A stretch of 64,000 nucleotides of DNA from Streptomyces hokutonensis. Lineage in GTDB: Bacteria; Actinomycetota; Actinomycetes; Streptomycetales; Streptomycetaceae. The DNA is taken from the NCBI RefSeq assembly GCF_000376565.1, contig NZ_BARG01000042.1, positions 120,146 to 184,145 on the forward strand, given 5' to 3'. Below the pieces are notes generated by a model. That model was given only the letters and a program-made list of their open reading frames with translations, was not told where the DNA came from and did not search any database. This document shows positions 16,752-24,430 of this stretch, piece after piece (within the stretch, counting starts at the first letter, position 1; every line of letters starts with the position of its first letter). Made by a program: the position numbers and the translations under genes.

Positions 16752-17278
16752 CGGTTCCTCCTCCCTGCCACCAGGTCCCCGGCCGCTCGTGCGCCCAGTA
16801 TCCTTTCCAGCTCGGCCATTCCCTTCGAGGTCTGGCTCTTCACCGTGCCGACCGATATGCCCAGCGCCTCCGCCGTGTCCTTCTCCGAGAGGTCGAAGGC
16901 GTGCCGCAGCACCACGCAGGTCCGCTTGCGGAACGGCAGCCGGGCGAGCGCCGCGCGGACGTCCAGTACGGCCGCCATGTCCGGCCCGTCCGCCTTCTCG
17001 GGGCTGCGGGACCAGAACAGCGCGAGCCGACGTCGCTCCCGCACCGCGCTGCGGATCCGTCCCCGCGCCAGGTTGGCCACCACACCGCGGGCGTAGGCGA
17101 GCGGGTGGTCGGCCTGCCGCAACCGGTCCCAGCGCTGCCACAGGGCGACCAGGGCATCCGCCGCGAGGTCGTCCGCCGCGTCGGTCTCGCCGGTCAGCAG
17201 ATAAGCCAGACGGGCGAGTTCGGCATAGTGGCGTTCGAAGAACTCGTGGAACTCCGCGGACGCGTCGTCGAGGACCAT
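16748..17278 (-). CDS. SigE-type (actinobacterial) ECF RNA polymerase sigma factor
   Basis: 176 residues. Sigma region 2 at about 12-75 (FEEFF-like EFFERHYAELARLAYLLTGETDAADDLAADALVALWQRW) and region 4 at about 110-165 (LARLPFRKRTCVVLRHAFDLSEKDTAEALGISVGTVKSQTSKGM). The ATG at 17278 gives the usual N-terminus, with a G-rich stretch just upstream. It directs transcription of a small regulon, and the coupled downstream gene is its likely membrane-bound antagonist. Being next to the CAZyme block suggests, but does not prove, a role in cell-wall or polysaccharide response. Confidence 0.9.
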   Translation of the reverse strand: MVLDDASAEFHEFFERHYAELARLAYLLTGETDAADDLAADALVALWQRWDRLRQADHPLAYARGVVANLARGRIRSAVRERRRLALFWSRSPEKADGPDMAAVLDVRAALARLPFRKRTCVVLRHAFDLSEKDTAEALGISVGTVKSQTSKGMAELERILGARAAGDLVAGRRNR

Positions 17279-17424
17279 CCCCCGGCCGCCCTCTCGTGGC
17301 AATGATGTGCGCGTTGGTTGCACGTTTAACAACATCGGGGGGCGCAGCCTAACAGTGTCCAGCCCGGGATTCGAAGAGCGGTCGTGCTCGGTTGCGGGGC
17401 GGTGAAGGCTGACCGGCGGGCTGG

Positions 17425-17649
17425 TCAATGCCGGGCGAACCGGACGCCGGTCGGCTGCGCGACGTCCGGCTGCACGGCGGTGCCATCGACGGTCAGCCGC
17501 TCCCCGTGGATGTCGGTGATCCTGACACCGGTTCCGCTCCCCGGGGGACGGGACGCCGGCACACCGACGTCCAGCAGCGCCAAGGGAATGCCCATGACCA
17601 GTCCGCGCCCGCGCCACGGTTGCGGCGCGGCGTGCTTCGTTGCCCTCAT
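17425..17649 (-). pseudogene. Truncated secreted-protein remnant with CAZyme-type upstream element
   Basis: 74 residues starting MRATKHAAPQPWRGRGLVMGI, then LALLDVGVPAS and a C-terminus GVRITDIHGERLTVDG...QPDVAQPTGVRFARH. GC3 is coding-like. The short charged/hydrophobic N-terminus joined directly to what looks like a C-terminal beta-domain end suggests an internal deletion of a secreted protein. The tail vaguely resembles ends of bacterial expansin-like or glycoside-hydrolase proteins (weak). The same 21-bp-spaced repeats found before the GH10-GH62 gene lie 41-70 bp upstream. Confidence 0.4.
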
Positions 17650-17689
17650 GCCCGTCCATCCGGTAGTTCGACTCGGCCTTCCGGCTCCC

Positions 17690-17719
17690 AGTTGCCGCAG
17701 CGGACGAAAAGGTTGCCGC
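17690..17719 (-). promoter_or_regulatory. CAZyme upstream element, paired direct repeats (second copy)
   Basis: AGTTGCCGC (17690-17698) and GGTTGCCGC (17711-17719) are 21 bp apart, matching the pair at 15734-15763 in sequence and spacing. Read on the minus strand it includes GCGGCAACCTTTTCG, identical to the element before the gene at 11008. Confidence 0.55.
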
Positions 17720-17815
17720 CCCACGGTCAACAGCGGTGCGATTTTGCGCCCTCGGACGTCACGTCACAGCACATACACCCAGGTCAGAAGCTATTCACCT
17801 CCGCAAGCCCCATCA

Positions 17816-17860
17816 CTTCCCAAGCTGAGAGCGCGAGTTCGATTCTCGTCACCCGCTCCA
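17816..17860 (+). other. 3' half of tRNA-Gly(CCC): probable att-site remnant
   Basis: The sequence runs CTTCCCAAGCTG (anticodon loop with CCC and 3' stem), GAGAGC, GCGAG-TTCGATT-CTCGT (T arm) and CACCCGC-TCCA (3' acceptor strand plus discriminator). The matching 5' half, which should begin GCGGGTG and carry the D arm, is not present upstream. A tRNA 3' half alone is the classic footprint of an integrative element that recombined at a tRNA gene. An intact tRNA-Gly should exist elsewhere in the genome. Confidence 0.75.
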
Positions 17861-18566
17861 GAATCTGCCCCCGGGTCAGCGGCCTGGGGGTTGTTTGTTG
17901 CCTCGTGCAACACGGGGTTGCATACGAGTCCCGCAGCACTGGCGGGTCGCACATGGCGGGACCCGGTTGCGCGTGGCGTGGTGCTGTTCAGGTTCCCGAG
18001 CGCCACTGGCGACGGGAGGCCGAGCATGGCCTGGTTCGACATCGGCAGGTGGGCCACCGGGCTGAGGCGGCGCGGGATCGCCGAGGAGTTGGAGGGCACC
18101 ACCCCGTAGGCGCTCCTGTCGTGTCCCTCGCCTGGCCTTGTTCGTCGAGGCCGCAGCGCGCCCGGGGACATGCGCAACATCAGCAGTTCGTCCGCAGTTC
18201 GTCAGCATTCGCGGAGCGAGCTCGGGAAGACCTCGGTAGCGCGCAATCCATCGAGCGGAAACGGCTCCCCAAAACGGTCGGATCCGACGGAGAGAGCCCA
18301 CTCGCTCGAGTGACGCCGTTCATTCGCTCGCCGTACTCGGGGACGCCGCAAATGATCGATCCATCTCGACGAGCCAAATGCGAGTTCCCTGTCAAGTGAA
18401 TTTACACATCCAATATAAGAGCTGGGTTAATTCCCCGAATCCCTTCCACTGCCCAAGTAGGGTGGGCTCATGGCGGCCCGGCAGGCTCGTGCTGACTCAA
18501 CCGGGTGGGGTCCGGTTCGCCGGATATCTCAGCCAGATCAATGACTCAGAGCACTGGGGGACTTCT
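17861..18566. other. Intergenic, no supported gene
   Basis: About 700 bp between the tRNA remnant and the response regulator. It begins with a GC hairpin-like CCCCC...GGGGG region followed by T-rich GGTTGTTTGTTG. At 18026 a 27-codon frame (MAWFDIGRWATG...) has GGGAGG before it but no family. 18185-18215 holds the short tandem repeat GCAGTTCGTC. 18380-18470 is clearly AT-richer (ATTTACACATCCAATATAAG) and probably holds the promoter of the regulator at 18567. Confidence 0.5.
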
Positions 18567-19214
18567 GTGATACGTGTGCTGCTGGCCGACGACGAGCATC
18601 TCGTCCGGGGGGCGCTCGTCGAACTGCTCCGAGCCGAGCGGGACTTGAAGGTTGTCGCGGACACCGGCGTGGGCAGCCAAGTGCTGCACCTCGCCCTCAC
18701 CCACCGTCCCGATGTGGCGGTACTGGATGTCAATCTCTCCGACACCAGCGGGATTCAGGTGGCCGGCCAACTGCACGAGCACCTCCCCTCGTGCCGGACA
18801 CTGCTGCTGACCAGCCTGGGCACCGCTGCGACCGTGCGGGAAGCAATGGAATTGGGCGTCAACGGATACCTGATGAAGGACGCGCCCCCTGCCGATCTGG
18901 CCACGGCAATCAGGAGGGTCGCCGCCGGTCACCGCGCGCTCGCGCCCGAATTGGTGCTCGCGGCCTGGGAAAGTCGTGTCAATCCGCTCACTCCGCGGGA
19001 AACGGAAATGCTCCGGCGGGCTGCGGAAGGGCAGACGGTGTCGGACATCGCGGATGCGGTACGACTGTCTGCGGGCACTGTCCGAAACTATCTCGGCAAC
19101 TGCATCACAAAACTCGGTGCTCGAAGTCGTCTCGACGCTGTACGCATCGCCCGGGAAGCGGGATGGCTGCCCCCAGCCGAAGGGACGGCGGCTTCACAGG
19201 ACAGGACGCAATGA
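18567..19214 (+). CDS. NarL/FixJ-type response regulator
   Basis: 215 residues. The receiver domain spans about 1-120, with acidic pocket D8/D9, phospho-acceptor D54 (VAVLDVNLS), LLLTS and the conserved lysine in YLMKDAPP. The LuxR-type helix-turn-helix is at about 145-200 (LTPRETEMLRRAAEGQTVSDIADAVRLSAGTVRNYL). GTG at 18567 is chosen because GGGGGA lies 5-6 nt upstream and the receiver starts at once. Its 3' end overlaps the 3' end of the convergent histidine kinase by 110 bp. The two are probably a pair, in a DesK/DesR-like arrangement but convergent. GC content is lower than in flanking genes. Confidence 0.9.
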   Translation: MIRVLLADDEHLVRGALVELLRAERDLKVVADTGVGSQVLHLALTHRPDVAVLDVNLSDTSGIQVAGQLHEHLPSCRTLLLTSLGTAATVREAMELGVNGYLMKDAPPADLATAIRRVAAGHRALAPELVLAAWESRVNPLTPRETEMLRRAAEGQTVSDIADAVRLSAGTVRNYLGNCITKLGARSRLDAVRIAREAGWLPPAEGTAASQDRTQ

Positions 19215-20349
19215 GCTCGAAGTGGCCGACCGAGGGGGCCCACGCCCTGCACCGGCCGCCGAGTTCGGCGGCGCGTAGCGCGAGATTGGAAAGTCCGCGC
19301 CCGGATTCCGGCGCTACGACGTCGTGGGCATCGCGTACACCGTTGTTGAGCACGGACAATACGAACACATCGCCCTTGCGTCGCACGGAAACTGTACACA
19401 ACGTGGCCTCACTGTGCCGGAGAATATTCGCCACGGATTCACGCACCACGGTGGCGAAGAAATTCTGTATCTCGACCGGCAATACAGTCGCCTCTTCGTT
19501 GACCGCGACATCGACGTCCACGCTCCGCAGTAAGGACTGGGCGTTTTCCAGTTCGTTGCGGAAGGACAGCACTCCGAATTCATGGGCCATCGAACGCATA
19601 TCGACGAGGACTTCACGGGTCAATCCCACAAGACTGTTCAATTCGGATCGGGCCCGCTCGTTCTGATTCCCCAGATAGCGATTTGCCAATTCGCCGCGGA
19701 TGGTCGCGTACGCCAGTCGACTGGCCAGCAGGTCGTGCATGTCCCGGCCTATCCGCAGGCGCTCGTCCTGCAGGGCGCTGCGCACGGCCTGGTCCTCCGA
19801 CCGATGCATCCAGGCAAGGCGGCACGCGAGCCGGACCAGGGCGGTGACAGCCAGGCCAACGGTCAGCGTCACGGCACCGGCCACCGCCGATTCCGTATAC
19901 GACAGGCCGTTCCGCCTGCTCACCGCCAGGTCGACGAGCAGAACCCCGAGAAATGCACCCGTCCCCCGCCAGCCGCGCAGCACACCCGCCGCCGCGCCCG
20001 CGATGAAACCCCCCATTCCCGGCCACATGACCCCGATGGCCACGGACGGCACATAGGTCAGCAGCGCTTGCAGGTGAAGGGACCACAGGGAGAAACGGCG
20101 AATTTTCTTCACGCCGGGCGGACTGTGCAGTACCTGAAGAACGACCAGAATCGGTAGAGCAACAACCCAGACACCGATGGCAACACCGCTGGATCCAGCC
20201 GACAGCATTTCAATCAAGCCATTGAACGCCACCCCGACCTGAAGTGCACAGATGGTGCACACGGCTAACCAGGGCGCAGATATCCATCCGTAGATTTTGC
20301 CCACCACTCCCCCGCAGTTTGCCAGTTTGTGACCGGTAACCGTGATCAA
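19105..20349 (-). CDS. Membrane histidine kinase (HisKA_3/DesK type) with two TTA codons
   Basis: 414 residues. Five or so membrane segments lie within residues 25-175, followed by the HisKA_3 phospho-acceptor box at about 195-215 (LRIGRDMHDLLASRL, H205). The N box is RESVANILRHSEA, and the ATP-lid glycine motif is SGRGLSNLALRA. TTG at 20349 is the likely start: GAGG sits about 6-7 nt before it and no better ATG/GTG exists before the first helix. In-frame TTA leucine codons at 19531-19533 and 20266-20268 make its translation dependent on the bldA tRNA in Streptomyces. The last 110 bp overlap the convergent response regulator, so transcripts would be mutually antisense there. Confidence 0.88.
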   Translation of the reverse strand: MITVTGHKLANCGGVVGKIYGWISAPWLAVCTICALQVGVAFNGLIEMLSAGSSGVAIGVWVVALPILVVLQVLHSPPGVKKIRRFSLWSLHLQALLTYVPSVAIGVMWPGMGGFIAGAAAGVLRGWRGTGAFLGVLLVDLAVSRRNGLSYTESAVAGAVTLTVGLAVTALVRLACRLAWMHRSEDQAVRSALQDERLRIGRDMHDLLASRLAYATIRGELANRYLGNQNERARSELNSLVGLTREVLVDMRSMAHEFGVLSFRNELENAQSLLRSVDVDVAVNEEATVLPVEIQNFFATVVRESVANILRHSEATLCTVSVRRKGDVFVLSVLNNGVRDAHDVVAPESGRGLSNLALRAAELGGRCRAWAPSVGHFELIASCPVKPPSLRLGAAIPLPGRCVQRRDDFEHRVL

Positions 20350-20552
20350 TTGTACGCCTCATGGCCTTCACATTGTTACGGTGAAGTGAAGAGTGCCCCC
20401 TATCTCATAACCGGGCTTGCTCGGGCACCCCCCACACCATTCGCTCCCGAGCCAGGCTCGAGCGGCTGCCTCGATGCTGGACCCCGTCAGCACCTCCGGG
20501 TCCACATGGAAAGGGGCTATCGGACCATGCCGAGCAGAACAGGAGCCGGGCG

Positions 20553-21821
20553 GTGACCCGGCGGGTGGTGATCACCGGAATCGGTGTGCGAGCACCCGGC
20601 AGCTCCGGAACGAAGGAGTTCTGGGACGTGCTCACGACGGGGCGCACCGCAACCCGGCGGATCACCTTCTTCGACGCCTCGCCGTTCCGGTCGCGGATCG
20701 CTGGAGAGATCGACTTCGACGCCGCGGCCGAAGGGTTCACTCCGCGCGAGACACGGCGCATGGACCGGGCGACCCAGTTCGCCGTCGCGTGCACCAGGGA
20801 CGCCCTCGCCGACAGCGGTCTCGACTTCGGGACACTCGATCCCCACCGGGTGGGTGTGGCTCTGGGCAGCGCGGTGGCCGCGGCGACCAGCCTGGAGAAC
20901 GAATACCTGGTCATGTCGGACGCCGGCCGCGAATGGCTGGTCGACCCGGCGCATCTGTCGCCGTACATGTTCGACTACCTCAGTCCCGGCGTGATGCCCG
21001 CGGAGATCGCCCGCGAGGTGGGTGCCGAGGGGCCGGTCACCCTGGTTTCCGACGGTTGCACATCGGGCCTCGACGCGGTCGGATACGGCGTCCAGCTCAT
21101 CCGCGAGGGCAGTGCCGACACCGTGCTGGCCGGTGCGGCGGACACTCCCGTGTCGCCCATCGTCGTCGCCTGCTTCGACGCCATCAAGGCGACGACGCCG
21201 CGCAACGACGAACCCGAAACGGCCTCCCGGCCGTTCGACGGCACCCGCAACGGCTTCGTCCTCGCGGAGGGCGCAGCGATGTTCGTCCTTGAGGAACTCG
21301 AGGCGGCCCGGGCCCGCGGTGCGTACATCTACGCGGAGATCGGCGGTTACGCGACGCGCAGCAACGCGTATCACATGACCGGTCTGAAGAAGGACGGCCG
21401 AGAGATGGCCGAGGCGATCCGGGCGGCGCTCGACGAGGCCCGCCTCGACCGGACCACCATCGACTACGTGAACGCCCACGGCTCCGGCACCAAGCAGAAC
21501 GACCGGCACGAGACCGCGGCCTTCAAACGGAGTCTGGGTGAGCACGCGCGCGCCGTGCCGGTGAGTTCCATCAAGTCGATGGTGGGCCACTCGCTCGGCG
21601 CGATCGGTTCCATCGAGATCGCCGCCTCTGCGCTGGCCATACGGCACAACGTCGTTCCGCCCACGGCGAATCTGCGTGTCCCGGATCCGGAGTGCGACCT
21701 GGACTACGTCCCGCTCACCGCCCGCGAGCAGCGCGTGGACACCGTACTGACCGTGGGCAGCGGCTTCGGCGGCTTCCAGAGCGCCATGGTGCTGCACGAC
21801 CCGGAGGTGACGTCCGTATGA
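20553..21821 (+). CDS. Type II PKS ketosynthase alpha (KS-alpha)
   Basis: 422 residues. It catalyses decarboxylative Claisen condensation of malonyl-ACP units as a heterodimer with the chain-length factor. Active-site residues fall at the same numbers as in the actinorhodin enzyme: C169 (VSDGCTSGLDAVG), H309 (NAHGSGTKQND), K341 and H346 (KSMVGHSLGA). The GTG start at 20553 has AGGAGC 6 nt upstream. The stop overlaps the CLF start (ATGA), which forces stoichiometric coupled translation. The 200-bp region upstream contains CTCGAGCGGCTGCCTCGATG, with TCGAG-type heptamers that could be a SARP site. Confidence 0.96.
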   Translation: MTRRVVITGIGVRAPGSSGTKEFWDVLTTGRTATRRITFFDASPFRSRIAGEIDFDAAAEGFTPRETRRMDRATQFAVACTRDALADSGLDFGTLDPHRVGVALGSAVAAATSLENEYLVMSDAGREWLVDPAHLSPYMFDYLSPGVMPAEIAREVGAEGPVTLVSDGCTSGLDAVGYGVQLIREGSADTVLAGAADTPVSPIVVACFDAIKATTPRNDEPETASRPFDGTRNGFVLAEGAAMFVLEELEAARARGAYIYAEIGGYATRSNAYHMTGLKKDGREMAEAIRAALDEARLDRTTIDYVNAHGSGTKQNDRHETAAFKRSLGEHARAVPVSSIKSMVGHSLGAIGSIEIAASALAIRHNVVPPTANLRVPDPECDLDYVPLTAREQRVDTVLTVGSGFGGFQSAMVLHDPEVTSV

Positions 21822-23041
21822 GTTCCCCACGCGCGGTCATCACCGGACTCGGTGTCCTCGCCCCCAACGGGCTGGGGGCCGAGGAGTACTGGAAGGCCCT
21901 GCTCGCCGGGGAAAGCGGCATAGCCGAGCTGAGCCGCTTCGACACGTCCGGGTACCCGGCCCGGCTCGCCGGCGAGATCAGGGACTTCGACGGGGCGGAG
22001 CACCTGCCTAGCCGGCTGATGCCCCAGACCGACATCTCCACCCGCTACGCCCTCGTTGCGGCCGACTGGGCCCTTGCGGACGCGGGCATCGACGCGGGGG
22101 CCGGGATCGACGACTACGACATGGGGGTGATCACCTCCACCTCGCAGGGCGGATTCGACTTCACGCACCGGGAATTCCACAAGCTGTGGAGCCAGGGCCC
22201 GGAATACGTCAGCGTGTACGAGTCCTTCGCCTGGTTCTACGCGGTCAACACCGGCCAGATCTCCATCCGCAACGGAATGCGCGGCCCGAGCGCGGCCCTC
22301 GTCGGAGAACAGGCGGGCGGTCTTGACGCGATCGGGCACGCCCGCCGCACCGTAAGGCGTGGAACCCGGGTGGTGCTGAGCGGTGGAGTCGACTCGGCGT
22401 TCGACCCCTGGGGCTGGTCGGCTCAGCTGGCCGGCGGGAGGGTCAGCACGGCGGACGACCCCGAGCGGGCCTACCTGCCCTTCGACGGCGCGGCCTGCGG
22501 CCACGTACCGGGAGAGGGCGGCGCCATGCTGGTCGTCGAGGACGCGGAGTCGGCCCGCGAACGAGGCGCGCCCCGGATGTACGGCGAGATAGCCGGGTAC
22601 GCGGCCACCTTCGATCCGGCTCCGGGCACCGGTCGGCCGCCCGGCCTGCGTCGGGCCGCCGAACTCGCGCTTGCCGACGCACAGTTGACACCCTCGTCGA
22701 TCGGAGCCGTATTCGCGGACGCGGCCGGCCTCCCCGCGTTCGACGCGGCCGAGGCACAGGCGCTGCGGGAGATCTTCGGGCCCTATGGCGTGCCCGTGAC
22801 CGCACCCAAGGCGCTGACCGGCCGCATGTACGCGGGCGGCGGCCCCGCCGACATCGCGGCGGCGCTGTTCGCCCTGCGCGACCGCGTGGTCCCGGCCACC
22901 GCCCACACCACGTCCGTCCCGGACTCCTACGGACTGGACCTCGTTCTCGGTGAGCCGCGCCCCGTGCGCGCCGACGCCGTCCTCGTGCTCGCCCGGGGAC
23001 GGCACGGCTTCAACGCGGCCGTCGTCCTCACCACTGTCTGA
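21818..23041 (+). CDS. Type II PKS chain-length factor (KS-beta)
   Basis: 407 residues. It resembles KS-alpha, but the active-site cysteine is replaced by glutamine (Q165 in LVGEQAGGLDA), as is diagnostic of KS-beta. The dimer-interface gate reads QGGFDFTHREFHKLW, so the F/T/F positions (F113, T116, F120), which correspond to F109/T112/F116 of the actinorhodin CLF, are retained. In characterised CLFs this set gives C16 octaketides. Ribosome-binding site GGAGGTGACG precedes the ATG at 21818, which overlaps the KS-alpha stop. Confidence 0.96.
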   Translation: MSSPRAVITGLGVLAPNGLGAEEYWKALLAGESGIAELSRFDTSGYPARLAGEIRDFDGAEHLPSRLMPQTDISTRYALVAADWALADAGIDAGAGIDDYDMGVITSTSQGGFDFTHREFHKLWSQGPEYVSVYESFAWFYAVNTGQISIRNGMRGPSAALVGEQAGGLDAIGHARRTVRRGTRVVLSGGVDSAFDPWGWSAQLAGGRVSTADDPERAYLPFDGAACGHVPGEGGAMLVVEDAESARERGAPRMYGEIAGYAATFDPAPGTGRPPGLRRAAELALADAQLTPSSIGAVFADAAGLPAFDAAEAQALREIFGPYGVPVTAPKALTGRMYAGGGPADIAAALFALRDRVVPATAHTTSVPDSYGLDLVLGEPRPVRADAVLVLARGRHGFNAAVVLTTV

Positions 23042-23090
23042 TCCGGGCTGTACTGCGCAGCCCCACCCACACCTGAGGAGAGCACCAGCC

Positions 23091-23339
23091 ATGACCCTTG
23101 ATGACCTGCGGGGCACACTCATCGCCTGCGCCGGCGAGGAGGACTCGGTCGAACTGAGCGGAGACATCCTCGACATGACCTTCGAAGAGCTCGGATACGA
23201 CTCGCTGGCGCTGATGGAGAGCGCGGCGAAGATCGAGCGCGATCACGGCGTCTCGCTGCCGGACGAGGCGGTTGCCGAGGCCGACACTCCACGCGCCCTG
23301 CTGGCGTTGGTGAACGGACTGACAGCAACCGCGGCCTGA
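23091..23339 (+). CDS. Type II PKS acyl carrier protein
   Basis: 82 residues with the phosphopantetheine attachment serine in GYDSLALME (S38), preceded by the expected acidic helix and followed by helix III (ADTPRALLALVN). It shuttles the growing polyketide between KS/CLF, ketoreductase and cyclases. The ATG at 23091 is preceded by CTGAGGAGAG. It lies 49 bp after the CLF stop, completing the minimal PKS. A strong hairpin follows 18 bp later. Conversion to the holo form must rely on a phosphopantetheinyl transferase encoded elsewhere, because the local one is broken. Confidence 0.95.
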   Translation: MTLDDLRGTLIACAGEEDSVELSGDILDMTFEELGYDSLALMESAAKIERDHGVSLPDEAVAEADTPRALLALVNGLTATAA

Positions 23340-23357
23340 CCGCTCGGAACGTCCCAC

Positions 23358-23389
23358 CGGGGCCGCACCACCCACCGGGTGCGGCCCCG
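23358..23389 (+). terminator. Hairpin between ACP and aromatase/cyclase genes
   Basis: 12-bp perfect arms (CGGGGCCGCACC / GGTGCGGCCCCG), 8-nt loop, followed by TCCTTTC. It sits inside an otherwise co-directional PKS operon, so it probably attenuates rather than ends transcription, boosting the minimal PKS over the downstream gene. Confidence 0.65.
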
Positions 23390-23431
23390 TCCTTTCGCCC
23401 CTTCCGTCGCCGGAGACGTCCAGGAGAACCC

Positions 23432-24361
23432 ATGCCCGTCCTGCACCGAACCCAGCACACCCTGACGGTCGCCGCGGCGGCCGATGCCCTCTACTCCCTC
23501 GTCGCGGACGTCAGCCGCTGGCCGGCCGTGTTCGAACCCACCGTTCACGTGCGTCACCTCGAGCATTCGACACGTTCCGAGCGGTTCGAGATATGGGCGG
23601 AGGTGAACGGCACGGTCGCTCACTGGACCTCTCGCCGCGTGCTCGACCGAGAACGTCGCTATGTCTCGTTCCGCCAGGAGCACAGCACGCCGCCGGTCAC
23701 CTCGATGTCGGGCGGCTGGCTCTTCCGTCCACTGTCCTCGGGCGGAACCGAGATCGTGCTGCGACACCGGTTCACCGTGGCCGACGACGATCCGGCATCC
23801 GTGGCCGCCGTGACAGCGGCGCTCGACCGCAACAGCGAGCGGGAGCTGGCGGCCCTGGGCCGGCTCGCCTCCTGCGGGCACCTCGTGGACGAGGTGGTGT
23901 TCGCCTTCTCCGACATCGTCGAGCTGCCCGTCTCCGCGGCCGAGGCGTACGCGTTCGTGGCCCACGCCGAGCGCTGGCCGGACCTGCTGTCGCATGTCAC
24001 GCGGGTGGAACTCGCCGAGTCGCGGGCCGGGATCCAGCACATGGAGATGGACACCCTGACCCCGGACGGCTCACAGCACACCACACGCTCGGTACGTGTC
24101 TGCCGGGACGGCGAGTGGATCGCGTACAAGCAGCAGATCACTCCGCGCCTGCTGGCCGGACACAGCGGCAACTGGTCGTTCGCCGACAGCCCTTCGGGGG
24201 CCGTCGCCACCGCGCGGCACACTGTCGTGATCGATCCGGCCGCGGTGGCCGAGATCCTGGGTCCGGACGCGACCCTGGCCGACGCCCGCGCCCAGGTGCG
24301 CAGTGCGCTGGGCCACAACAGCCGGGCCACGCTGGAGCGGATGGCCGCGGCGCACGCGTGA
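23432..24361 (+). CDS. Didomain polyketide aromatase/cyclase (ActVII-like, SRPBCC fold)
   Basis: 309 residues in two START/SRPBCC halves (about 1-145 and 155-305), each beginning with the same pattern (LTVAAAADALYSLVADVSRWP and VELPVSAAEAYAFVAHAERWP). Didomain aromatase/cyclases of this type close and aromatise the first ring (C7-C12) of C9-reduced polyketides. This fits the ActIII-like ketoreductase encoded at 33558. CAGGAG precedes the ATG. It is the last gene of the rightward PKS unit, ended by a 19-bp hairpin. Confidence 0.93.
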   Translation: MPVLHRTQHTLTVAAAADALYSLVADVSRWPAVFEPTVHVRHLEHSTRSERFEIWAEVNGTVAHWTSRRVLDRERRYVSFRQEHSTPPVTSMSGGWLFRPLSSGGTEIVLRHRFTVADDDPASVAAVTAALDRNSERELAALGRLASCGHLVDEVVFAFSDIVELPVSAAEAYAFVAHAERWPDLLSHVTRVELAESRAGIQHMEMDTLTPDGSQHTTRSVRVCRDGEWIAYKQQITPRLLAGHSGNWSFADSPSGAVATARHTVVIDPAAVAEILGPDATLADARAQVRSALGHNSRATLERMAAAHA

Positions 24362-24380
24362 CACCGTCCCGGCGCACTGT

Positions 24381-24423
24381 GCGGCCGGGCGGGCACCGAG
24401 ACCATCGGTGCCCGCCCGGCCGC
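24381..24423. terminator. Bidirectional hairpin between convergent transcripts
   Basis: A 19-bp perfect inverted repeat (arms 24381-24399 and 24405-24423, starting GCGGCCGGGCGGGC) with a 5-nt loop, between the aromatase/cyclase stop (24361) and the minus-strand hydroxylase stop (24431). Confidence 0.9.
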
Positions 24424-24430
24424 CGCCCTT

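Noticed and set aside
18026..18109. 27-codon frame MAWFDIGRWATG... with GGGAGG upstream
   Set aside because: Too short and without homology I can recall; kept only as a note in the intergenic entry.
20421..20477. TCG-type heptamers upstream of KS-alpha as a SARP site
   Set aside because: TCGGGCA, TCGAGCG and TCGATGC occur, but spacings (37 and 13 bp) do not fit 11-bp register, so no site is called.
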